From contig JAUWOX010000006.1 of assembly GCA_030611905.1 (NCBI GenBank), positions 1 through 17,085 of the forward strand: a stretch of 17,085 nucleotides of DNA, written 5' to 3'. Below the pieces are notes generated by a model. That model did no database searches, was not told the origin of the DNA, and saw only the letters and a program-made list of their open reading frames with translations. Position 1 is the stretch's first letter. Each line of letters opens with the position of its first letter. Below are positions 1 through 5,405 of the stretch, piece by piece. The DNA comes from a bacterium. Lineage in GTDB: Bacteria > Patescibacteriota > JABMPQ01 > JAQVVF01. A program made the translations under genes and the position numbers.

Positions 1-773
1 TTTACTGGCGAGCTTTTAATTCCATACTGGTAGATTTTACATTTTTTTCCATTAGTTGCTTGGCAGGCACCAATTACATCTTGTCCGTCTCCATTCATAT
101 CGCCGACAGCAACATTAACTCCGCCTTTAAAGGTTTTTTTGAAGGCGAAAAAATCATTGGGTTTTGGTTGTCCATATTTTTCAAAAATTCTGACATGAGG
201 ACTGCCGCCTGGTCCAGCGCCAACTATGATTTCATCTCTGCCATCTTGATCAATATCTCCACTAGCTACTGATACGCCGTTAACAAAATATCTAGAGAAA
301 GCTAGAAATCCTTGAGTAAATTTTTGGCCGCCGTGTTTGTCAAATATTTTTATAATTGTCGGTGTGCCAGCGCCTGGTCCAGTGATAATTTCATCTTGTC
401 CATTATTGTCAAGATCACCAGTGGCGACATCTAAACCACCAAGGTGTTTTTTAGAATAAGCTGGGAATTTTTTTAGCAATTTCCCTTTTTTTGTATATAT
501 TTTGACAATTGGATACCAACCGGTTTTTGGCGCAACGATTATATTGTCTTTGCCATTGCCAGTTACATCCCCTACGGCAATATTAATTCCGGATTTAAAG
601 CTTTTAGGATAGACGCGAAATTTTCTTATTAATCTATTATTTTCTGCATTAAAAATTCTAATAATTGCTTTTTGTCCGGTTTTAGGTGCTGTTACAATTA
701 TTGACGAGGCCTTGATTGCCTTTGGAATAAATAAAACTGAAATAAATGCTATTAGTGTAATTATTTTCTTCAT
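1..773 (-). CDS. Secreted FG-GAP (VCBS-type) repeat protein, C-terminus beyond the left edge
   Basis: Reading the minus strand from ATG at 773-771 gives 257 codons with no stop before the window edge, so only the N-terminal part is seen. Residues 1-22 form a signal peptide (MKK, hydrophobic core, AIKA before SS), so the product is exported. The rest is about four repeats of some 52 residues, each with a hydrophobic strand, a GD, and a calcium-loop pattern of the D-x-[DN]-x-[DN]-G-x-D type, near residues 69-77, 120-127, 173-180 and 225-232. Each loop is followed by a short strand and often a GPG/APG turn. This is the beta-propeller-blade pattern of FG-GAP/integrin-alpha-like and VCBS proteins, usually found in adhesins or large surface proteins. 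Function is inferred; the partner is unknown. No Shine-Dalgarno is visible, but a reasonable promoter lies just upstream. Confidence 0.85.
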   Translation of the reverse strand, partial: MKKIITLIAFISVLFIPKAIKASSIIVTAPKTGQKAIIRIFNAENNRLIRKFRVYPKSFKSGINIAVGDVTGNGKDNIIVAPKTGWYPIVKIYTKKGKLLKKFPAYSKKHLGGLDVATGDLDNNGQDEIITGPGAGTPTIIKIFDKHGGQKFTQGFLAFSRYFVNGVSVASGDIDQDGRDEIIVGAGPGGSPHVRIFEKYGQPKPNDFFAFKKTFKGGVNVAVGDMNGDGQDVIGACQATNGKKCKIYQYGIKSSPV

Positions 774-804
774 AATTTTTTTATTTTTGACTAATTCAAT
801 ATTT

Positions 805-833
805 ATTATAGCTTTATTAGAAAAGATTTACAA
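805..833 (-). promoter_or_regulatory. Candidate sigma70-type promoter for the FG-GAP gene
   Basis: On the minus strand a -35-like TTGTAA (833-828) is followed after exactly 17 bp by a perfect TATAAT (810-805). The predicted transcription start would fall near 798, about 25 nt before the ATG. The -35 box overlaps the stop codon of the upstream dehydrogenase gene. This is pattern matching in AT-rich DNA, so chance occurrence is possible. Confidence 0.45.
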
Positions 834-1847
834 CAATTTTTCTATCTGTTTTTTTGATAATTTCTTTTTTTCGAGAATTGTGTATCGTCCAGGTCTTGTT
901 TTAGGAGCAAGCTGGATAACTTGAATAATTTGTGGTTTATTTAGACCCAAGTCTTGATACTTAATGGGCAGGTTTAAATGCTTAAAGATTTTTATTAGAG
1001 TTTTATTTTCTTGGCTGCGGATTCTATTGGCTATGATTGTTCCTAAAGCGACTTCTTCACCATGCATAAATTTGTCAGGATGTAGAGCCTCAATGGCATG
1101 AGCAATTTCATGTTCAGCGCCGGAACATGGTCGTGATGAACCAGCGATGCTCATGGCTTGACCGCCGGAGATTAAGCCATTAACCAAAAGCTCAAGCAGT
1201 TTGTCTGACTGCGTATCAATTTTTGGCTTGTCTTTATAATTATCATATATTAATTTGGCTCCTTTATCGGCTAAATTATAGGCCCGCTTGTTAATATCTT
1301 CTCCCCTATCTTTATTGGCAAGCTTCCAGTCTTGGAGTGCGGAAAAATTAGAAAGAAGATCAGCAATTCCGGCAGCTATCATTTTTTTGGGAGCATTTTT
1401 GAGAATATTCAGATCTGCTAAAATTCCCAGCGGTTGATTAACCCCCAGGCTTTCTGTGATTCCTTTTTTATTTTTGATGATAGCGACTTGTGAGGCGATA
1501 CCATCATGCGATGGTGCTGTTGGAACATTGATGAATCTAAGCTTTGCTTCGGTGCCAGCATATTTGCCGAGATCTAATATTTTGCCGCCGCCTATTGCAA
1601 TGATTAAATCATTTGAATTTTTCTGGGCCTTATTAATGATTTTCTTTGTTTCTTGAAATGTATTAGTTTTAGCTAAATAAAGAGAATGTTTTTTGAATTG
1701 TTTAATAATTTTCTTGGCAGCGATATCTAAGACATTTTTGTCAGTAATAATTAATGGATTTTTAAATATTAAATTATGCTCTTTGATTGTTCTAGAGAGC
1801 CTATTAAGACAACTTTTTTGTATCTTGATAAAGATTGGTGATTTCAT
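828..1847 (-). CDS. egsA: sn-Glycerol-1-phosphate dehydrogenase, archaeal type, NAD(P)- and Zn-dependent
   Basis: This 339-residue protein of the iron/zinc polyol-dehydrogenase fold should interconvert dihydroxyacetone phosphate and sn-glycerol-1-phosphate, the backbone of archaeal ether lipids. The nucleotide-binding GGGK-xx-D pattern is at residues 86-92. The family signature NVPTAPSHDGIAS is at 107-119. The expected zinc ligands are visible: D163 in GIADLLSN, H246 in GAEHEIAH and H262 in MHGEE. The length fits archaeal EgsA (about 335-350) better than Bacillus AraM (about 394). The ATG at 1847 lies 6 nt after a candidate -10 box, so the transcript may be leaderless. The gene is minus-strand, upstream of the FG-GAP gene and divergent from the small gene at 1963. 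No GGGP synthase or ether-lipid partner is seen here. Assignment to the dehydrogenase family is secure; EgsA versus AraM-like use in the cell is inference. Confidence 0.9.
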   Translation of the reverse strand: MKSPIFIKIQKSCLNRLSRTIKEHNLIFKNPLIITDKNVLDIAAKKIIKQFKKHSLYLAKTNTFQETKKIINKAQKNSNDLIIAIGGGKILDLGKYAGTEAKLRFINVPTAPSHDGIASQVAIIKNKKGITESLGVNQPLGILADLNILKNAPKKMIAAGIADLLSNFSALQDWKLANKDRGEDINKRAYNLADKGAKLIYDNYKDKPKIDTQSDKLLELLVNGLISGGQAMSIAGSSRPCSGAEHEIAHAIEALHPDKFMHGEEVALGTIIANRIRSQENKTLIKIFKHLNLPIKYQDLGLNKPQIIQVIQLAPKTRPGRYTILEKKKLSKKQIEKLL

Positions 1848-1853
1848 AGGTCT

Positions 1854-1882
1854 AATTTATCGTAAAATTTCGAATATTGCAA
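1854..1882 (-). promoter_or_regulatory. Candidate leaderless promoter for egsA
   Basis: On the minus strand TTGCAA (1882-1877) is separated by 17 bp from TAAATT (1859-1854), and the ATG follows 6 nt later. That spacing puts the predicted transcription start on the start codon itself. The -35 hexamer is its own reverse complement and is shared with the plus-strand promoter at 1877-1905. Confidence 0.4.
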
Positions 1883-1905
1883 GCCTCAGAGTGATGTGCT
1901 ATATT
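1877..1905 (+). promoter_or_regulatory. Candidate extended -10 promoter for the small gene at 1963
   Basis: TTGCAA (1877-1882), a 17-bp spacer, then TATATT (1900-1905) preceded by TGC, which matches the extended -10 form TGn. Transcription would start near 1912 and give a leader of about 50 nt containing a hairpin and a strong ribosome-binding site. The -35 is shared with the divergent egsA promoter. Confidence 0.5.
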
Positions 1906-1926
1906 AATGTAAACACTTTAGATAAA

Positions 1927-1957
1927 CACCTGCGGATTGGCAGGTGAAAAAGGAGGG
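1927..1957 (+). promoter_or_regulatory. Leader hairpin followed by a strong Shine-Dalgarno
   Basis: CACCTGC (1927-1933) and GCAGGTG (1940-1946) form a perfect 7-bp stem with a 6-nt GGATTG loop. It ends 4 nt before AGGAGGG (1951-1957), which lies 5 nt before the ATG at 1963. This is the only strong Shine-Dalgarno in the window. The hairpin may protect the 5' end or keep the site open; no ligand-binding fold is recognised. Confidence 0.55.
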
Positions 1958-1962
1958 AGAAA

Positions 1963-2226
1963 ATGAGAATTCTAATCTTGAGGCCAATTGTTTTAGCTGT
2001 TGTCGATGTGCTAGAAATAGGCGAGACGAGTAATTATACACCCTCGCAGGTGGACGTTGATTTAATGGATTATTTGAAAAGACAATTGGATCGTTATGAA
2101 GGTGGCGGTCAAGTTAATTTGATTTTTACTGGAAAAGAGGAGATGGTGGGACAATTAGTATTTGTTTTGGAATTCTTGAAAATCGAATTAGGAGAGGCAT
2201 TAAGTACATTAAAAAGTGGGAGATGA
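1963..2226 (+). CDS. Small hypothetical protein, 87 aa
   Basis: I do not recognise this protein. It begins with a hydrophobic strand (MRILIL), followed by a possible second hydrophobic stretch (residues 9-17) that is too short for a convincing membrane anchor. The middle (residues 28-50) is charged and probably helical. A strand (NLIFTG, about 52-57) and a hydrophobic helix (about 59-76) follow. The layout loosely recalls half of a small alpha/beta domain, but no catalytic motif is present. The start is well supported by AGGAGGG 5 nt upstream, an extended -10 promoter and a leader hairpin, which makes a real, well-expressed gene likely. It is transcribed away from egsA and towards the convergent phosphodiesterase gene. 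Confidence 0.65.
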   Translation: MRILILRPIVLAVVDVLEIGETSNYTPSQVDVDLMDYLKRQLDRYEGGGQVNLIFTGKEEMVGQLVFVLEFLKIELGEALSTLKSGR

Positions 2227-2360
2227 ATTTTTAATAAATCAGTTTTTGGGCTGGTTTTTTTTTGATTACTGCCTCGCTTCCGCTAAATTAAATAAACAAG
2301 GCTTTTGAATGAGGCAAGGTTGTTACTTTGGCATATTTAATGGAATCTCTGCATAATATA

Positions 2361-2389
2361 AACGGCTACTATGGACGATAGTAGCCGTT
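2361..2389. repeat. Perfect 12-bp stem-loop
   Basis: AACGGCTACTAT (2361-2372) and ATAGTAGCCGTT (2378-2389) pair perfectly around the loop GGACG. It lies 21 nt beyond the stop codon of the minus-strand phosphodiesterase gene and between convergent genes. This suggests a bidirectional transcription-end or mRNA 3'-end element. There is no T-run on either side, so it is not a textbook intrinsic terminator. Confidence 0.6.
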
Positions 2390-2409
2390 AAACTAAAGGA
2401 GTTTAGTTT
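2390..2409. repeat. Perfect 8-bp stem-loop abutting the first
   Basis: AAACTAAA (2390-2397) and TTTAGTTT (2402-2409) pair around GGAG. The element begins 1 nt after the phosphodiesterase stop codon (minus strand) and directly abuts the 12-bp hairpin at 2361-2389, so the two would stack in tandem in either transcript. Confidence 0.5.
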
Positions 2410-2410
2410 G

Positions 2411-3124
2411 TTAGACTGATTTAAAGTTTTTGCTAATTAAACTTGCAAAATCGGTTGGCTTAGGATTGCCTAGGTCAACTTTTCTGTTTAGTGACCAAAA
2501 GCCATGATTTGAATGATCACCAAATTTGCCAATGGCTTTCATGCCGTGATCAGAAATAATCAAAATAGTTGAATCAGAATATTTTTCTTGAACTTGTTTG
2601 GCAATGTCATCAAGCTCTTGATAAATTATTTTCATTTTGGCATTTAAGCCAAAGCTTAGATGGCCAACAAGATCTGCTAAATTAAAATAGCCAAAGACTA
2701 GTTCTTTGCTAGATTCCAATTCTTTAAAAAATTCCTGCTTAATTCTTTTGTGGTGATCAAAAGCACATTTATCAAAAGCCTTAACATCATTTTTTTTATC
2801 AAAGAAACCCTTGAGCAATTTTCTTTCTAAATCATGCTGTTCTTTAATATATGAAAAGCCAGGAACATCTATTGTGAAATGAGATTTAAAATTTTTCAGA
2901 AATGTATCTTGTGGCTTTAGCTTTGATGCCCACATAACCGGCTTGGCAAGGATTTCTTTTTCCAAATTTTTTCCGGCCATAAAGGAAGACCAGATTACTA
3001 TTGTTCTGGGTTGAGAAAAATCTGATAAATCCGTTTTACCAAATGATTGTTGTTTTAAATTTTTGAAATCGTGTTTTTGGACGAAATCGTATTCTAACCC
3101 ATCATATCCAAGTATAATTAGCAT
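2411..3124 (-). CDS. Small alkaline-phosphatase-superfamily phosphodiesterase / nucleotide pyrophosphatase
   Basis: This 237-residue protein carries the metal and nucleophile signature of type I phosphodiesterases: D8 in LGYDGL; T41 in the stretch PRTIVIWSSFMAG, at the position of the family's nucleophilic Thr; D151 and H155 in ADLVGH; D192-H193 in SDHGM; and H204 or H207 near the end. It should hydrolyse a phosphodiester or pyrophosphate bond with two metal ions. No signal peptide is seen, so it is probably cytoplasmic. It is shorter than most family members (usually around 400 aa), with a reduced cap (roughly 55-140), which suggests a small substrate. It is the last gene of the sulfate-activation cluster, 20 bp after cysN, so a nucleotide such as APS or a related by-product is a reasonable but unproven substrate. 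A sulfatase or phosphoglycerate-mutase-like role is possible but less likely. Confidence 0.75.
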   Translation of the reverse strand: MLIILGYDGLEYDFVQKHDFKNLKQQSFGKTDLSDFSQPRTIVIWSSFMAGKNLEKEILAKPVMWASKLKPQDTFLKNFKSHFTIDVPGFSYIKEQHDLERKLLKGFFDKKNDVKAFDKCAFDHHKRIKQEFFKELESSKELVFGYFNLADLVGHLSFGLNAKMKIIYQELDDIAKQVQEKYSDSTILIISDHGMKAIGKFGDHSNHGFWSLNRKVDLGNPKPTDFASLISKNFKSV

Positions 3125-3144
3125 AAGTTTGTTTTAATTTGATA

Positions 3145-4386
3145 TTAAACCAGTGGAATAATTCCCCCAGCTACTGTATCGTATTGATCAGCTAGAACGA
3201 ACCTTCCAGTTTCCTGTATTCTATTAAATTCATCAACTACTAATGGTTTGTCTAATTTTATAGTGACTTCTCCGACTTCGGTATTTTTAATCTCATTGCC
3301 GTCTTCTTCAATAGTTTCTAGGGAAGATGAATTGATTCTTTTATTAATGCTTTCAATAACTGCTTCTGATTCCTGAGTAATTGATCGGAATAAAATTTTG
3401 TCGCCTTTTTTATAGCTTTTTGGTGACATCCAAAAAACATTAGCCTTGATAGTATCAAGTACTTTTGGAGCTTCTTCTTTTTTACAAATAACTTCCCCTC
3501 TGTCAAAGAAATGATCATCTTCTAGAGTAATGCCGATGCTTTCTCCGGCGCTAGCTTCTGTTTTTGATGGATTATTAAATTCTTCGACTGAAGAAATCGT
3601 TGTTTCATTGCCTGATGGCAATAAAACAATCTTATCGCCCGTTTTAAGGGCTCCTGATTCAATACGACCAGCAATGATTCTTTTATCCCCTATTTTGTAA
3701 ACATCCTGGACTGGAAAACGCAGGGGTTCGTTTATTTTTCCTTTTGAAGGGATAAAAGTGTCCAATGCTTTAAGAATCGTCGGGCCTTTATACCAAGACA
3801 TTTTTTGAGATTTTTTAGCAATATTATCTCCCTTGCTGGCAGAAATTGGAATGATGTAGGTCGGTTTTATATTGATAGAAGATAAAAATTTTTCAAGTTC
3901 CTTGTTGACTTCCTCGAATCTTTCTTGCTTATGATCAACTAAATCCATTTTATTAATTGCAACAATAACTTGCCTAATACCTAAAAGATTAAGAATGTAA
4001 GCATGTCTTTTAGTCTGTTCTTGAATTCCTTCTTTAGCGTCAACAATGAGAATAGCTGCTTCGGCTTGAGAAGCGCCAGTAATCATGTTTTTCAGAAATG
4101 CTTTATGCCCAGGAGCATCAATTATTTGATAATCACGCTTATCAGTTTTAAAAAAAGTCTGTGTTGTATCAATAGTAATCCCCTGTTCTCTTTCTTCTTG
4201 GAAGTGATCCATTACAAAACCAAATTCCATTTCACGACCAAGTTCATCACAAACCTGTTTTATTTCTTTAACTTTGTCTTCTGGCAAGCAGCCTGTGTCG
4301 TAGAATAAACGACCAATTAAAGTTGACTTGCCATGATCAACGTGGCCAGTGATAACGAATTTTAAATGTTTTTTTTCTTGTGGCAT
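3145..4386 (-). CDS. cysN: Sulfate adenylyltransferase GTPase subunit CysN
   Basis: This EF-Tu/EF-1alpha-like GTPase (413 aa) couples GTP hydrolysis to APS formation by CysD. The G motifs are complete: GHVDHGKS at 14-21, T71 in GITIDTT, DAPGH at 90-94, NKMD at 145-148 and ISAS at 181-184. The CysN hallmarks DHFQEEREQGITIDTTQ and FLKNMITGAS separate it from translational EF-1alpha. Two beta-barrel domains follow (about 215-300 and 310-413). It ends at the barrel, with no fused APS-kinase (CysC) domain as in CysNC proteins, and is slightly shorter than typical CysN (430-475). It lies 90 bp downstream of cysD, with a perfect hairpin between them. The gap before the phosphodiesterase gene is 20 bp. 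TACAAT occurs 4 nt before the ATG and no Shine-Dalgarno is visible. Confidence 0.92.
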   Translation of the reverse strand: MPQEKKHLKFVITGHVDHGKSTLIGRLFYDTGCLPEDKVKEIKQVCDELGREMEFGFVMDHFQEEREQGITIDTTQTFFKTDKRDYQIIDAPGHKAFLKNMITGASQAEAAILIVDAKEGIQEQTKRHAYILNLLGIRQVIVAINKMDLVDHKQERFEEVNKELEKFLSSINIKPTYIIPISASKGDNIAKKSQKMSWYKGPTILKALDTFIPSKGKINEPLRFPVQDVYKIGDKRIIAGRIESGALKTGDKIVLLPSGNETTISSVEEFNNPSKTEASAGESIGITLEDDHFFDRGEVICKKEEAPKVLDTIKANVFWMSPKSYKKGDKILFRSITQESEAVIESINKRINSSSLETIEEDGNEIKNTEVGEVTIKLDKPLVVDEFNRIQETGRFVLADQYDTVAGGIIPLV

Positions 4387-4438
4387 AGTTATTGTATTTT
4401 TAATAATTTAATATAATACTAATTTACGAATGCATGCA

Positions 4439-4470
4439 AATGATTAGAATATATGAATATTCTAATCATT
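4439..4470. repeat. Perfect 14-bp stem-loop between cysD and cysN
   Basis: AATGATTAGAATAT (4439-4452) and ATATTCTAATCATT (4457-4470) pair perfectly around the 4-nt loop ATGA. It starts 6 nt after the cysD stop codon in the direction of transcription. No T-run follows on the minus strand; a palindromic TGCATGCA (4431-4438) does. This could be an attenuator-like or mRNA-stability element, or a regulator site for cysN. Function is unknown. Confidence 0.6.
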
Positions 4471-4476
4471 ATTATT

Positions 4477-5280
4477 TTACATATAGCCTAAAGCGCGAAG
4501 TTTATTCATGACATAAACGTTTTCTTTGTCTTGAGCTCGACCAGATCTTTCTGAAATTTTAGTGGTGTCTAGTTCTTTGACAATCTTGTCTACTGTGTCG
4601 GCATTTGATGCAACTGGACTACAGCATGTTTCGCATCCAATACTGCGGAATCGTTTGCCATTTTTTGCTAAATATAAACTTACCATTGGAATATTTTCGC
4701 GTTGAATATAGGCCCAAATATCTTTTTCGGTCCAGTCTAGAATAGGATGAATGCGTAGATGCTGTTCTGCTTCTTTTTTGGATTTATATTGATCCCATAA
4801 TTCAGCTGGTTGATTTTTATAATTCCATTGAAATTTTTTATCTCTTGGTGAAAAAACTCTTTCTTTGGCGCGGATGCCGTGTTCGTCTCGTCTTATTCCT
4901 AAAAAAAGGGCTTTAAATTTGTATTTGGCTATAGCTTGCTTAAGGGCTTCGGTTTTTAATTGATTACAACATTCTAATTTTTCACTGCAATTTGGACCCA
5001 TGCCATCTTTTAATGCTTTTTCATTGCGAGTAATAAGAAGTTTTAAATTCCATTTTTTTGTGTATTCTTCCCGAAATTTGTAGATTTCTTTAAATTTATA
5101 GGTGGTATCAATGTGCATTACGGGATAAGGAATTTGTCCATAAAAGGCTTTTCTGGTCAGCCATAATAGCGTTGTGGAATCTTTTCCAATTGACCAAAGC
5201 TGGGCAACATCATGATATTGCTTATAAGCTTCTCTGATGATATAAATGCTTTTTGCTTCGAGATAGTCTAGATGTGTCAT
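4477..5280 (-). CDS. cysD: Sulfate adenylyltransferase catalytic subunit CysD (Cys-rich clade)
   Basis: This 267-residue PP-loop ATP pyrophosphatase should form adenylyl sulfate (APS) from sulfate and ATP, working with CysN. The PP-loop is SIGKDS (30-35). HIDTTYKFKEIY (56-67), GIRRDEHGIRAKER (128-141), the FSPRD and NQPAELWDQY segments, and RIHPILDWTEKDIW (176-189) are all CysD hallmarks. SERSGRAQDKE and a final LRALGYM close the protein. It is shorter than the roughly 300-residue proteobacterial form. Odd: C104-C105 (LECCNQLKTEALKQA) and C216-x-x-C219-C220 (SIGCETCCSP) recall the CC and CxxC iron-sulfur ligand pattern of the related APS reductases. The RRDE/RAKER motifs still favour sulfurylase. 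An alternative start is unlikely because MTHLDYLEAKS aligns with known CysD N-termini. TACAAT lies 4 nt upstream and there is no Shine-Dalgarno. Confidence 0.9.
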   Translation of the reverse strand: MTHLDYLEAKSIYIIREAYKQYHDVAQLWSIGKDSTTLLWLTRKAFYGQIPYPVMHIDTTYKFKEIYKFREEYTKKWNLKLLITRNEKALKDGMGPNCSEKLECCNQLKTEALKQAIAKYKFKALFLGIRRDEHGIRAKERVFSPRDKKFQWNYKNQPAELWDQYKSKKEAEQHLRIHPILDWTEKDIWAYIQRENIPMVSLYLAKNGKRFRSIGCETCCSPVASNADTVDKIVKELDTTKISERSGRAQDKENVYVMNKLRALGYM

Positions 5281-5287
5281 TTTAATT

Positions 5288-5333
5288 GTAAGTTATATGC
5301 TGTAAGCTATAAGTAAAGTTTACTCTAACTTAC
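5288..5333. repeat. Inverted and direct repeats upstream of cysD
   Basis: GTAAGTTA (5288-5295) is repeated in inverse as TAACTTAC (5326-5333). Inside lie AGTAAA-G-TTTACT, itself a palindrome, and a second copy of a direct repeat, TGTAAGYTATA (5287-5297 and 5301-5311). The group lies 8-53 bp upstream of the cysD ATG, within its probable promoter region, as expected for an operator. The sequence is AT-rich, so some of this could be chance. Confidence 0.4.
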
Positions 5334-5346
5334 TTATTGATTAAAG

Positions 5347-5369
5347 TTAATGATATATAATTAGTTTAT
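5347..5369 (+). repeat. Copy 1 of the TTAATGATATATAAT repeat, between cysD and tauE
   Basis: The 15-base core TTAATGATATATAAT, then one variable base, then AGTTTAT matches the minus-strand sequence at 6217-6195 in 22 of 23 positions. It lies between the tauE stop and the cysD start, about 67 bp upstream of the cysD ATG. A shared regulator site is the simplest reading. Confidence 0.6.
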
Positions 5370-5405
5370 AGGAAAAATAATTTTATGGCAAGCAGAAATG
5401 ATTCA

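Larger units (their letters stand above)
2227..2410. other. Convergent intergenic region
   Basis: This 184-bp space separates two convergent genes. After the small gene's stop there is a T-rich tract (about 2251-2263) preceded only by a weak CAG/CTG stem, so a classical terminator is doubtful. TGCCTC at 2270-2275 can pair with GAGGCA at 2311-2316 across a 35-nt loop, which is weak. The clear structure is the pair of hairpins at 2361-2409. No open reading frame of note is seen. Confidence 0.6.

Noticed and set aside
60..272. Plus-strand open frame near the left edge.
   Set aside because: It is antisense to the FG-GAP gene, whose repeats and signal peptide are unmistakable.
1..773. Tandem DNA repeats (recurring CCTGGTCCA-like blocks) as a CRISPR or satellite array.
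   Set aside because: The similarity comes from the repeated FG-GAP protein motif in one continuous reading frame, and the DNA repeats are degenerate.
2251..2263. T-rich run after the small gene as an intrinsic terminator.
   Set aside because: Only a 3-bp CAG/CTG stem precedes it, which is too weak to call.
3145..4386. Reading this gene as translation factor EF-1alpha or EF-Tu.
   Set aside because: The FQEEREQGITIDTTQ and FLKNMITGAS motifs and the adjacent cysD gene identify it as CysN.
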